Shown here: piece by piece, positions 12,216 to 24,448 of the stretch
Numbering within the stretch: position 1 is the stretch's first letter
Layout of the letters: each line of letters starts with the position of its first letter
Source: Bigelowiella natans CCMP2755
Lineage: Eukaryota > Cercozoa > Chlorarachniophyceae
Direction: 5' to 3'
Length of the DNA: 64,000 nt
Assembly (NCBI GenBank): GCA_000320545.1
Contig: ADNK01000828.1
Span: 124,001-188,000, forward strand
Notes under the pieces: generated by a model
What the model was told of the DNA's origin: nothing
Database searches by the model: none
Seen by the model: the letters and a program-made list of their open reading frames with translations, nothing else
Translations under genes and position numbers: made by a program

Positions 12216-12605
12216 GTAGTAGTAGTACCCTGTTAAGGTAAGAGAGAGTTGCTTCGAAATGCATCGGTCCTCTCTTTGGTATCTTCCGTGGCATTCTAAC
12301 TCCTTTGTACCCGCTCCTATTGGCTGGTGATGATAATAGTAATCATAGCAAGGAAAGAGCAGGAGGAGGAGGAGGAGGAGGAGGAGGGAGAGTGAGAGGC
12401 GAACGATAATTATCCACATAGCTATAATTTGTGAGATCACAAGGTCAGATACGCTTTCACACTCCTCGAAGTATCACTGGCCTCCTCCTCCTCCTCCTAC
12501 TCTCCCCTCTCCTCCACCTTGATCTATGTGATCTATTTGTTGTTGTTGCTTACCGATGTAGAGATTTCGCCCATCATTGGTCCTAAACAGCAACCCCCTA
12601 ATAAT

Positions 12606-12645
<40 letters not shown>

Positions 12646-12764
12646 GTGCTCTGTCATATCATTTATGCCTACATTCTGTTGTCTGAGCTACAAAAAGAGC
12701 GAACGACGTTATTTTCGCTATTAGTAGTGATATTCTTAATGCGCTGATTCTTGCTGCAAATAGC

Positions 12765-12799
<35 letters not shown>

Positions 12800-14950
12800 C
12801 AAATGTTTCCTTTTCGGTCGCTCGATGTATTTTGAGGGGTAAGAGTGATGATGATGATGATGATGATGATGATGGGGATGATGATATTGCACCCTTTTCG
12901 TGTGTCCTGTGTGCCTTTTCCTTGCCGCCATATTTGTTGCTGCAGCGTTGTATCATTCGAGTATTATTATTACTATTATTCCGCACATATACATTCCCAT
13001 TTGAAGGTGATGATTCATGATTGAGAGTAGAGGAAATGCTCTTGGAGAAAGTAATGTGGATTACTGCTCACTGTTCAATTACCGGTGAGATCTTTGCAGT
13101 AGTAGAGTTATTGTTGTCGCGGTTAAAAGGAAGCTGGTGTTCTTCTTCTTTTTCTTCTTCTTGTTTGTGCTGTTGTTGTTGCTGTGCACGTATCTTAGCA
13201 GCTAAGTAATACCTAAACATAACATCAAGCAAGCGCTTCAAATATACAATTTTGGGATACAATAGTCATCATGCAAGCTCTTCATGTGTACATTTTTTTG
13301 TTACAAGAATAGTGCCCTGAGGTACATTCGGTTCGTATTTAGAATCAATATGAGTCATGATCGTATCATGCTGAGGTACATTCGGTTCGTATTTTGAATC
13401 AATATAAGTCATAATCGTATCATGCTGTATGTTGATTTTTATCGATGACATTTTAATAGTCGTTTCATTACCTATCATTAGAATGACTCCAAGCCCCATA
13501 AATTTTTTGATATTTCTGTTTTAAGTCCTGAATGCTGCAGCTGAGGAGGTTATCTCTCCTAGATTCAGATACCTTTTAATAATGGAGGACAAAGCGATCA
13601 TTGATTCGCAAGGCTGACGAAATAGCTGCTGCGACGAATCATAACATGATGACAACGACTGCTTTTGCTGTGCAATTACCGATTGGCCAAATATACTACA
13701 GCTGTTCTGTTGCGTTCCAACCCCTCCTCCAGTAAATCTAGTGTTGTAAGCCTTGTTACCTTGAAGAACATCACAATAAGGGTGATAGTTTGATTAGAAT
13801 ACTTGCAAATATTTAGTACACACAACGGGCCATGGATATATCTTGTGTTGTTTGACTTACCTGCTGCCTCAATGAGAGGGGAAAACTTTTGCCATCCATA
13901 GCCCGAGGTCCACATTGAATCCAAACTGAACAAAAGGCCAGTTTAGTTGTGCTAGTAGTTGTAGCACTACTACTAATAGCTGTAGTAGAAGAAGAAGAAG
14001 AAGAAGAAGAAGAAGAAGAAGAAGAGGTAGTGTAGTGACAGAATTTTGGTGTCTATTCAAAATAAATAGTAATGGCCACAAAGTAGAAACAGCATTCGGT
14101 AGTAGTCGTTGACAAGCAACCTTGTCGTATTTAGTCTCAACATGCGAGAGATTCTTCGAAGCCATGTTCGATGTTGTGTCGTCGCCTCACTTTCCAGCGA
14201 GTGAGAGGAATTAATATTCAAGCTACCAATTGGGCGTGTACTGTTGTTGCTATTTTCGTTGCTGGAATTACGCATAAGTGACAGATAATGCTTGACTACA
14301 TATCGACGATTTCTCTCCAGTCGCACAAGTTTCTCAGCATCAGAAGCTGATATTTTGTTGCCCTACAGAGTAAAGTAGAAGCAGCAATACAGGATATCAT
14401 TTGTGTGGATAATGAACGTGTCAATGCAAGCGAAGCGCGTGATGTGAAATCTTAAACTTACAGCTTCCATAGGATGCCACTTGGTTAGGTCAAAATACAG
14501 GTTCCTAACACCCCCGAAGCAGCTGCTTGTTACAGGAGAAGAGCTTCTGAGAAAAGTGTGCGACGCACGTCCATCCTGACCGGATCCATACCTCCACTTG
14601 GCTTTGTACTCGCCGAAGCGGCATAAATCTGGACCAAGAAGTAGACTGTTTTTTATTATGTTGAAAAATACGATTTAGTTTGAAGAGTGAGGAGTATTTT
14701 GAGGAACAATCGGCACCTGATATCCAACAGGAGGACAACAAGGAGCGAAAGTGGCAACCCAAACCTCCTGGCAACTCCTCCCTTCCTTCTTTGTGGCGAG
14801 AGAGTCGTTTCTTTGAGTTGGAGGTCCTTCACGTGGTCGCCATAGGCGGGACAGAGTGCGGAGTAGTCCAATATGATCAGCTATGTGTTTTGAAGGCGAC
14901 GAATGAACGCTCGTCCATGCGTCGTCTACATACCATTATGATGATCTCTT
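10561..14950 (-). CDS. AP2/ERF-domain transcription factor (5' end approximate)
   Basis: DNA-binding protein with one recognisable AP2 domain split over four exons. An exon near 12240-12320 gives GSGYKGVRMPRKIPKRG followed by HFEATLSYLN; about 11931-11969 gives EIHLGRFLTKEDA; about 11775-11805 gives ARAYDRANLK; about 11543-11595 gives ARGRSAFTNFPATDYDL. Together these match the YRGV - strand - LGxF - AAxAYDxAxLxxxG - xxNFP plan. Upstream exons include FGGVRNLYFDLTKWHPMEA near 14466-14640, GNKISASDAEKLVRLERNRR near 14115-14363, WTSGYGWQKFSPLIEAAG near 13861-13925 and TNDGRNLYIG near 12556-12590. Downstream are ENEPTFSPKDRKLKKLM near 11450, VAVSIKVQGKGCGILLG near 11200, and a last exon at 10561-10676 ending VERHVG, stop. 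The start codon could not be fixed; several frames are open at 14650-14950. Introns carry GA, CA, AT and trinucleotide repeats. Confidence 0.75.
10855..10896. repeat. (GA)n microsatellite
   Basis: About 18 uninterrupted AG units inside an AP2-gene intron; it is read as CT on the transcript, close to a 3' splice site. Confidence 0.9.
13317..13424. repeat. 54-bp tandem duplication
   Basis: Two imperfect copies with period 54 (13317-13370 and 13371-13424), each starting near TGAGGTACATTCGGTTCGTA and differing at about five positions. It lies in an AP2-gene intron. Confidence 0.9.
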
Positions 14951-15438
14951 CTTCTCCTTATCTGAGCCCTTTGTTCGTCTGGTTCACGTTCCTCTTCTCC
15001 TTCTCCTCCCCCCCTCTGCCCTAGTATGCCACTGTGTGCGAGTGGTAAGTTTGTTAGTCCGTAAATTGTATAAATTAGTCTTTTTTACATGGGTATACTT
15101 CGTAGTTTATGTTATCTTATCAGCTAGATCATGATCATTTGTTGCGACCATATCTACATTGTAGGAAACTACTTCTTAGGATAAAATATCAACATATTTT
15201 TAACCACCTTGTTGTGTTCTGCTTCTGGATGATAAATATACGAGATCTATGCTACCATATTTTGAGATCTGTAGCGCAACACAAACAACAACAGCTAGCC
15301 AAACGCTGCAAGCAGGAGCGATCAACACACACCCGCTATTGCTATTGTAGCACACGCTCACACTTGTGCACAGTATTTGGAGCGTAAAGATTTGGTAAAC
15401 GTGCTCACTTGAGCCTAAAATATCCAACTTCACGCAAG
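14951..15438. promoter_or_regulatory. divergent intergenic region AP2 / SCI1-like
   Basis: Roughly 490 bp. Pyrimidine-rich CTTCTCC tracts occur at 14940-15022, and a run of small direct AACAACAACAGC words near 15283-15296. No coding region was recognised. Confidence 0.35.
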
Positions 15439-16813
15439 ATGAAACGAAAGCACGAGGAAGAGGAAGGAGAGAGCCCGAGCGAGGAGGATCCGGAGGATAG
15501 CGAAGAGAGCGATTCAAGAAAGAAGAAGAAGAAAAAAGACCATAAGAAGAAGGTAACCATGTCTAAACAATGAATGATGAGTGCACCGTATGACTGAACT
15601 AAAATACGTGAGAGTCTGAGGACCTTCATTCACAACGATGTGCGTGTTGTCATCAGGATAAGAAAAAAAAGAAAAAGAAGGATAAGAAGAAGAAGAAGGC
15701 GAGGAAAGACGATGACGATGGCGATAAAGAAATCAAAAGATTGGTTGAGCTTGGAAAAAAGATGCGCGAGAAGTTCCCGGATTGGAAGCCGATTTCTAAA
15801 AAAGATTACTTCAACAAGAGCACTGAATTCAGAGTGTGGTTGCAGGTTTGACTTATTGCAAAAATTTAGTGTTATTGACAGAACCTTTGGACTAATTCCA
15901 ATTGTGGCAACAGGCAAGGAAAAAATTCCTTGATGACCTTCCACGCGATAAGGCGAATAAGTTGTTTGAGAAGTTCACGAGCAAATGGAACTCGGGATCT
16001 CTTCCAGACAATCTGTATGGGGGCATCAATCGGACACAATTAGAATCATCGGCTCTAACCAAACATAAATGGTCCTTTGTCAAGGTAGTTCTGTGTAAAA
16101 TTAGGATTAAATATTAAGATAAGTCACTTCTGTCTTCTTACTCTGGTCTGTTTTAGAAATTAGGAGAGAAGGAGAAGTTTGAATTAGCCAGGCTTCGCGA
16201 CGATGTCGATACAGACAATCAAAGGCAATCTTTTCAAGCCAATGCTTTGACCCGCACATGTGATATTCCGACTGGTGGTCGTGGGAAAACTGGACAAATG
16301 CGGAAGCAAGAGACTCCATATGAGCGTGAAATGAGGCGCAAGGCTGAAAAGAAAGAAAGGCGTGATTTTCAGAAACACAAAGACATGGTGAAAGTGTAAT
16401 GTCTACGGCAACTTGCACCCAATCATTTGCTTTTGTTCCCAGGTAATGGAAGAATTAGTTCCAAAAGCAACTGGACGAGAGGCTTTGATTGAAAAGCGGA
16501 AGCAAAAAGGCGCCTATGCACGTGCTGGTGCACAGAGGGATGACAGCGTGGCTGCAGTACCTGATAGTCAGCTGATGGGGTACCCACAATCCCTAGAGAT
16601 AGATACTATATCTATTTATTTAACTTACTTTTTCTCCAAAATTGTAGGGGAAGTAGTGACTTCCACGCAGCTGTTGCACGTAGAAATGCATATAGAGCCA
16701 AAAAACAGCAAGAAAAATCCCTGCGGCTGGAACAAGCCAAGCTGAATGAAAAAGCGCGCATGCAGAATTTCCTTCAGTCGATGGGACTCCAAGACAAATA
16801 TAAACTTAAGTAG
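15439..16813 (+). CDS. Lys-rich nuclear protein, SCI1-like (style cell-cycle inhibitor 1 family) N-terminal half
   Basis: Six exons with all phases closed: 15439-15552, 15657-15845, 15914-16084, 16157-16393, 16443-16579 and 16648-16813, giving 337 aa. Residues 1-60 are an acidic then poly-Lys nuclear-localisation-like tract. Residues about 75-155 carry the segment shared with plant SCI1-like proteins: ISKKDYFNKSTEFRVWL, then DLPRDKANKLFEKFTSKWN, then a TKHKWSF tail. The second half (TPYEREMRRKAEKKERR, EELVPKATGREALIEKR, QLMGGSSDFHAAVARRNA) looks like a separate conserved nuclear module that I cannot name. A role in nuclear RNA or cell-cycle biology is inferred from family only. The gene diverges from AP2 and converges on AtpG. 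Confidence 0.8.
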
Positions 16814-18075
16814 TACTCAAGTAATTTTACTGAGTTGTCATCATTGCTGAAATTGGGATGCATAGTCAATATGATGTGATATGGCGATTTATGTTTTGTG
16901 TCGTATTATATCATAAACATTGTATCTATCTGATATCGGCATACATCATAGTCGATGCAGCATTTGCTGTAGCTACATATATGTGTAACTAAATGTACAC
17001 ACAGTATACGTGTCTGTTGTTGTACGTCGTATGCTAGTATGCATCGCACTTTGCGCATGCACAACCAATGTGGCACACAAAATATATGAAAATATGTGCA
17101 TCACCATTATTTAAATTGCATCAACTAGAAAATTCGGCGGCTGGTGACGACAGCTGTACTGTGATAATTTTTAGTTAACCAGAGACTATGTCCCTGCTAT
17201 TATGAGACGATGTCATGTACGTTGTTAATAACTACGTTATTTCACATGCACGCTCAAGCTAGATAGCTATGTCTCTCTAGCTCTGACTATACTAGTACAT
17301 GTACAGCGTAGTTCTATTTTTTCACATTGAGCGCCATACTAGCAACAATACGTGCATGAGCAGAACATGCTAGCATGATGAACCTGACAATCGTACAGTT
17401 TGCAACGCAACGCAATGAACTAGTGAAGTTCGCATCGGCTAGCCCTGTAGAGTCATCCAGCTGATGATCGACACTAGCTAGACTACAACAGGACAGACGA
17501 GAGACGTGATGATTTTGTCAGATGCATCATTTCAATTGGAAAAATTCAAACATTTCATCACGCATGCATCTTTATCTGTCTCATCATTTTATAATTTCAC
17601 ATTGGGTTTGCATGCCCACCTCTACTACGATGTACCAGTCTGCACCAGACCTGCTACACACGTACTGGCGGCAAACAAGTAGTAGATCTAGAGCTGCTAG
17701 CTTATGCGATGTGTCTAGATCACACATACGCAATGATAGCAGCCAGCGAGAAAGGGTGTGCATTGTTAGACTGCTAGCTAGCTAGGTAGATATATACACG
17801 ACGATGTACGGAATATCTCATAGATATGCTTCTGCTACCTGGCTAGCTGGTGTTTGTTACACAAATCCTATGCGCGTGATAGCATAGCGCATGCAGCAAA
17901 AACTACTCACATTTAACCCACAGCGTCGATACAACCGTGCATACTAACTGTAAGAATTATCTAACGTGTTATGCCACTGGATTTAAATTATTCATCATAA
18001 AGACACAGCTTCATGATTATCCCTAACCCTCAGACACGAAATGTCGGACGTGGCGCGGAAGTCACACTCTTGAAT
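16814..18075. other. convergent 3'-3' spacer, palindrome-rich
   Basis: The longest of the compact-region spacers (1.26 kb), with no exon. Many CTAG, GCTAGC, CATG and GTAC words occur, e.g. 17240-17310, 17360-17376, 17690-17710 and 17768-17786. It separates the stops of the SCI1-like and AtpG genes. Confidence 0.6.
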
Positions 18076-19033
18076 TTAAGCAGCGACTTTGAAAAGCTTG
18101 TCGTCCATTGCCTTAATGTCTTTCATTTCAGAGTCATCCAACACCTTAGCCATAATTTCCCAGCAGAAGCCTTCAACTTCCTGTGCCATGCTCTCAAGTA
18201 CAACAGTGCGGTCCTTCTCAATTCCACTAAGGGCAGCTTCAATCTCCTTGTTAACCTTATCCTTGCTAGCAGCCATAGCAGCTTCGCATTCTGCGTTCAG
18301 AGCGGCAAGCTTTTCGTTTCTCTCACTGTTGATAGTTGCGCGCATATTGTTGATAGATTTTTCAGCGAAGGAAATAATCTGATCGCACTCCTCTAAGTTG
18401 CCACTCGCAGACTCGAGGTTAGCCTTCAAGATACCGTTACGCTGATCAATAACTTTGCTGAGAGGTCCAAACCAGAGCTTATCAAGGAAAAAACTCAAGA
18501 GTACGATCTCGGTTGCCATGTACGGCAAGGTAAGATCGAAATCGAAGAGCAATCCACCCGCAGCGAGAGCAGGGAAAGTGTTTGCAAGGTTGCAAACACC
18601 CACAGTAGCAGCAGTGGCCAGTGGAGCCCCAACGCGAAGACGGATTTTGTTAGGCGCAAGGTCAACTAAATATAAAATTTGTTAGTACAATTTCATCACA
18701 GAAATTCTCAAGAAATTCCACAGTACCTGGACGAGGGCGGACAGCAATTTGCTTTTCGTTGGAGTGTGCAAAGGCAGAAACGGATCGAGATGAAGGTGCA
18801 ATTCTCATATTTACAGGAGCAGCCATCCTTGATCGCGAGACGATACCGGTGCTAACATTACCTATCGAATTTTTAAAATTGTTCATCACCCAACCCCATG
18901 AATTTATTTACACTTAACAGTAATCGACTTTCTTTTCAAATCTACCTTGAGTGTTTACACTGAAGAGGACAAGGCCCACAAGGACACAAGCCAGTACTAC
19001 GTTAAGAACGGCAGAGGCGTGGACGGCCTTCAT
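18076..19033 (-). CDS. atpG: plastid ATP synthase CF0 subunit b' with bipartite leader
   Basis: Peripheral-stalk subunit b' (subunit II) of the thylakoid ATP synthase, linking CF0 to CF1. Three exons with closed phases: 18946-19033, 18727-18861 and 18076-18665, giving 270 aa. Residues 1-28 (MKAVHASAVLNVVLACVLVG and following) are a textbook signal peptide. Residues about 30-95 are Arg/Ser/Ala-rich and free of acidic clusters, like a transit peptide, and end at an ALAAGG boundary. The mature part starts LLFDFDLTLPYMATEIVLLS, the single b' membrane helix, followed by about 120 residues of charged coiled coil (IDQRNGILKANLESASGN). The leader predicts ER entry then plastid import, as in secondary plastids. 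This gene is the chief taxonomic marker of the window. Confidence 0.95.
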
Positions 19034-19743
19034 TGCTACTAGGGTTTTAAAAGAGTTCAGACGTAAGTAAATCATATTTCGAACGAGAAATATTTAGCTT
19101 CAATATGTCCGTCAGCAAGTACGTATGTCGCAAAGGAAAATTATATTCTATTTTGTAATTCTTATATCTCAATTATAAATTCTCTGGTTCTGAACTTGCT
19201 GCGTCGTTCAGTTGAAAAGGGGGTCGAATAATAATAGCAACGACAATGAAATATCATTACCGCAAGGAGAATTACCATTATGATATTGAATGAATGTTGA
19301 TAATCGCAGGGATTGACGGAGACATAGTGGGTGCCCGCGCTTGGTACGTGCTAAATTCTCCTCTGGCTCTTAGGTGTACCGACCGCTTCTAACCGTGGAT
19401 TCCCGATAATAACGAGTGCAAATATTCGCTCAAATCCTCCGGTAGAATCGGGGATACATCAATATGGTCATAAATCCATAAGATTTTTACTCTTGCTTGC
19501 CAAATCTAAGCACCAGAAAATGAAATTAGCTATCTTGGAGGAGTTACGTGGTGACCACGTAGAACACAAAGCTCATTGCCGAGAAAGAAAGACCCGCTCC
19601 ATCTGGATTCCGAGTATTTTCGGTAGCCAACTCATACTGATCGAAATAGGATATGAAGATCGATGTTTACGTATTCATTATTGCTGTTCACATACTTCTC
19701 AGGGTTGTTGTAAGTGTTGTTGCAGGCGCATCTCATAAAAAGA
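19034..19743. promoter_or_regulatory. divergent intergenic region atpG / PAC1
   Basis: About 710 bp between the start codons. It lacks the CTAG-type words of the convergent spacers. A possible 5' UTR intron acceptor (TTGCAG) occurs just before the PAC1 ATG at 19744. No other exon recognised. Confidence 0.35.
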
Positions 19744-20707
19744 ATGGACGTCAATCTTGAACCTTCGTTCTTCTCTCGCAACACTGGCTTTGATGACGAG
19801 GAAGATGAGAAGAATGCAAAAGATTCAGAGTGCCCAAAACCAACTGTTATTTTCACTGTACGATACTCGCGAATTCTTTTTCATTTTATGAATGTAATCT
19901 GACAATATGTGTACTACGCAGTGGTGTCCATCAGTCAAAGCAAATCTGAAGAACGGATTGTTCAATACCGAGCTTCTTGTGATCGGCTGTAATGATATGT
20001 GCTCGTTAGCTCTTCGACGTGCTGTAGAATGTGGGGAAAATAAGATGGACTTGCTAGGAAGTTTAGTGATGGAGGAAACTCCTATTAGGACTATGAGCGC
20101 AGCGAATCCCACTATTGCTCAGCAAACCTGTATGTTTTACTACCTACCAAGTTCCAAACTTACAATAGCTATGGTGGGGGGAGGTTTACCTGCATCAAGT
20201 GCGTTCAACGTTACGGAGACCATATTTAAGCATTTCGATTGTAAAAATGTTGTCCTCTTGGACACGACGATGACTGCAGCAGCAGAAGCTGATGAAGAGA
20301 AACTGTCATCCCTGGCATGCATAGAGACTAGTGAAGCGTCCTCAAGCAAAGGGCTGGAGATTATAGATAGTAAATATTTATCACCACCATCCATGATTCG
20401 TGGCCTCGGAGCTGCTCTCATGATCCATTGTGAGATAAAGAGTATTCCAGCAAGGCTATACACTGCTTTTGAGGATATGCATAGGACCCTAGACACATGT
20501 CTTGTCTTTGATAGATTACTATCGAGCTCATCCATTGCACTAATTCCCAAAAACGTATTGTCGATGGAACTCTCAAATAAAAGATTAGAAATCAAAGATG
20601 TTGCTGAAAAAGCAGGCCTTGACTGGGAAAGTCCTCTACAGGCACAGCAGCTAGTATATGCGGAAGGGGGAACTAATGTACCACCTCCCGATGGGATTTA
20701 CATTTGA
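19744..20707 (+). CDS. proteasome assembly chaperone 1 (PAC1/PSMG1-like)
   Basis: Cytosolic chaperone that, with PAC2, guides alpha-ring assembly of the 20S proteasome. Two exons, 19744-19857 and 19922-20707, phase 0, give 299 aa. Similarity to PAC1 is spread over the chain: an acidic N-terminus (DEEDEKNAKDSE), the core CMFYYLPSSKLTIAMVGG where PAC1 has FYHLKS, the strand KNVVLLDT, the segment IRGLGAALMIHCEIKSIPAR aligned to the PAC1 HDLPAAVLSYCQVWKIPA region, and the end PPPDGIYI, which recalls the PAC1 tail SNIYT. An acidic, Ser-rich insertion (residues about 165-195) replaces a variable loop. PAC2 was not seen nearby. Confidence 0.8.
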
Positions 20708-21552
20708 AAACTTTTAACAAAAATTGTTATTAAAAGAAGGTTTGGTGCGTCACAAATGTACGTACATGCATACTTGCATGCTGCTACAACAATGTGAGCG
20801 CGGCCATGTTAGGCCGCTGCTCGATCAATAATGTCATCTCCCAATATGCATATAGGGCTCTGGGATCTAGTCATGCGAAGTGGTTCGCTGGAATGTATTA
20901 CAATTGCATCAACTAAAATGCTACTTGCATTAGGGCTTGAATAAGAGCACTCGGAACTACTCTGTGCATACATACATATACACTAGATAGCTACATTAGG
21001 ATGTTAAACATTTCATTACATCCGTCTCACACTAGATGTACTACTAGTAAACTATATCTGACGATGGTAGTGGCCATTATTATAATTAGCATGTTGCGTT
21101 CATGCCTATGCTTCTAGTTATACGCTTCCCACGCGCGATGCGTACGCTACATATACCAAGCACACATATCTAGATATATTTATATGTATGTCAACATCGT
21201 GTGTTCTGTGTATCTATGTATGCATCTGTTGGTAGCTAGATGATAATGGGTACATCGTGATCCAGTATTCGTATCGTCTAGCTAAGAATGACACGCGATT
21301 GGATAATATTCTAAATACACATTGTGTAGATGTAAAGGTCTGTATGCACCACAATTGTGGGCATGTAATGAGCCAGTGATTCACGTCACATGCACATTCA
21401 GATACAAGCATCGTAAGGGCTGTGACGTTTTCTGTCAGGCGTGGTCTGGGGACTATCATTACTATTGCTGGCATTTTGTTATTCCGATGATCAACGGAAT
21501 CATGTGTATCGTGCATTTACATGTAGCAGCTTGAATCGAGAAAGTTTGGGAG
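20708..21552. other. convergent 3'-3' spacer, palindrome-rich
   Basis: No exon. Words such as GTACGTAC, ATGCAT, TTGCATGC and TCTAGATATA are frequent (20757-20784, 21165-21180). It lies between the PAC1 stop and the C2CD5-like stop. Confidence 0.55.
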
Positions 21553-22483
21553 TCAGCAAAAGCCAGGGTGTGCCCGAGGAGGAGCAAGCTGTACAGCATC
21601 CCCGCTCAGGCTCATTATACTATAGCTCTGCCGTGTGCTTTCTTGGTCAACCTTAGGTGGGATTTTATTATAATCATCATTTCTCAAAGGTTTGACAGAG
21701 CGTAGTATGACATCAATGCATGTAATGAAATCGCTACTTAAATACTATTAACAATGACATTTATGATTAGATATTACCTGATATTCAAGAAGTGTATAAG
21801 AAAGTAGCGCATTGCCGCCCTTAGCAAACACTTGAGCTCTCGCTGTAAATAAACCACGTAGGCACAACTCGTCGAGAACCATTTAGTACAGATTCATCAA
21901 AATAATTGTTTAATTCAGCGCCAATTGAAATTGCATGGGGGATCAACAGTTAGTCTATCATTCATTGGCCATCATCCACTCTGTACATGCAACAACCACA
22001 ACTACTTCTGGTACTGCTACTACTTAACATACCTATTGAGTTAATTTGAGCAAGGAGTTCGTGCGTAAACTTGGCAAGCGTACTGATTATTGGTTGGGGG
22101 TTGTGCGGACGATGAACGACTTTGATGGCGATGAAAGATTTATTTTGAAGAATAGGAAATATAAGACTAATTTGCATGGTAGAGACAACTGCCAGGCATG
22201 TATAATAAATGAGCACGTTGATTCGGTGCTAGGACACACATTCGTCGTTACTACCCTCTTTTCTCCTCAAACGATTCACGTATTATATGAACAGATATTC
22301 TTCCAAGATGTTTCGATATTGACCGACACGGAAGCCTAAACAGAAATGACCAGGATTTGAAAAAAAATCGAGTATTAATTATTTTTTAACTATTACTCTA
22401 CAATTCATATTGCTAGCAGCCTGTTTCGAGATAGTCGTTTTTTTCATCATTCCAACCCTTCCTCTTCCTCTACACTATAAATA

Positions 22484-22545
<62 letters not shown>

Positions 22546-23748
22546 AAGCACCACCTTTCCAGCGTTGATAGCTGAACGTGGCCAAACACACTATTGAAAG
22601 ACCGCTGCCGATGGTGTGCAAGCTGGTGGTGTTCCCTATTATGACTGATGACACTCCGTAAGCTGCTGCTGCTGTCGCGTGGGAAATCCTGCAGTAGTAC
22701 ACATTGTTACATAGTAGTAGCAAAGAATACACCAAACAAACATAAATATGCAGCAGTTTATGATGATGATGATGCTTAGTGGGTGATGAAAATAGACCGC
22801 ATCAGTATGATCATCATCATCATCACCAACACCGAGGAGGAGGAGGAGCACACATAGCTGCGTAACACGTATTGTACTCCACTACCAACACGAAGACAAA
22901 CGATACGCGCACGACCTTGTGAAACGATGATGCTGCTACTGCTTGTTGTTGACTATTCGTATGTGCTAGTGGTGCTGCTCCTCCTGCATTACTCATATTA
23001 CTAGCAGTTGTTGCAAGACGTCCTATCTGCTGAATGAATCCTTGTTATTGTGACGACGACGATGACGACAAAGTAAGAAGAAAAGAAGAAGAAGAAGAAG
23101 AAGAAGAAGAAGAGAGAGAGAGAGAGAGAGAGAGATAAAGAGAGAGATCGACAAAGCAGGGGAGGAGGAAGAGGATGAGAACAAGGGATTGGAATTCTAC
23201 AACGAGAAGAGATGATTCGTTCCGATGAGATGCCGTTGTTGTAAATGACCCACCCCAGTACCTACAATAGTCATTTCACCCTCCTCCTCCTCCTCCTCCT
23301 CCTCCTCCTCCTCTTTTCTTGTCTTTCACATCATGTCATTCCTCCTCCTCATCCTTGTTGTGTGTCAAGCATCAATATTTACCTTTAAAAGGTGGGATCA
23401 GCCATTCTCCATAGGGTCTCTCGTGGGAGGCTGGTGCTGGCCTCCTGTTACTACTGCCACCTAAGTCATCTGTGGGTAGTCCTGGTGATGATGTTGGTGT
23501 TGATGCTGTTGGTAGGGTAGCACTTTGGCGAAATCCCTTCACATCATCCTCATCATCATCTTCATTATCACCCATGTTTCTTCTTATCCTTCTTCTTCGT
23601 TGGCGTTGTGCGTTGTTACCAACAGCAGCAGCAGTAGGAGGGAGGAGGGCCACAGCCATCATCACTATCTCGATCTCATTCTCGTCAGGAATGTTTAGCT
23701 GCAGCACGTATATGCGTAGTACACTCGCTCACATCGATCAGTCAATGC

Positions 23749-23783
<35 letters not shown>

Positions 23784-23840
23784 CATATCTGTAAAATTCA
23801 TTTTTACATCATATTGTGGAGTTAGTTCATCGCAAAAATG

Positions 23841-23896
<56 letters not shown>

Positions 23897-24064
23897 GACG
23901 AATGAATATGCTACACGTATTGTTATCATCCAGCACCTGTGACTGAATGTTGCAAGCTATCCCACGCGATTTGAACAATAAAGACGCATATCTGAGCAAT
24001 TTGAATAGCAATGACGACGGTATTGATGATAGTGATGATGGTAATGATGATGATGATGATGGTA

Positions 24065-24097
<33 letters not shown>

Positions 24098-24406
24098 CAG
24101 CATTTTGACTGATGAATGATGGCGGTTGATGATAAGATGATAATCATGATCATAACATCAGCAAACGGTCTATCACGATAACACAGCAGAGGATTTAGTC
24201 CTACCACTTCTACTACTACTACTACTACTACTACTACTGCTACTACTGCTACTATAACTAGTGCTAAAACTAACAGAATCATTACAGGTCTTGGAAGATA
24301 GAGGCCAATTTCTGATTTAACTTATGAGATGGAACATCTATATATCATATAATACTCTTTCAATATTACTCAATCCCCACATTGTTACCAAGTACTCTTT
24401 CTCTTT

Positions 24407-24448
<42 letters not shown>

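Noticed and set aside
12659-13020. Overlapping open frames with poly-His, poly-Ser, poly-Met and poly-Asp on both strands
   Set aside because: These are (GAT)n/(CAT)n arrays read in different frames; they lie in AP2 introns and have no supporting splice or homology evidence beyond the repeat.
13317-13424. Possible CRISPR-like or satellite repeat
   Set aside because: Only two directly adjacent copies without spacers, in a eukaryotic intron.
18013-18396. 127-residue plus-strand open frame
   Set aside because: It is the antisense shadow of the AtpG coiled coil.
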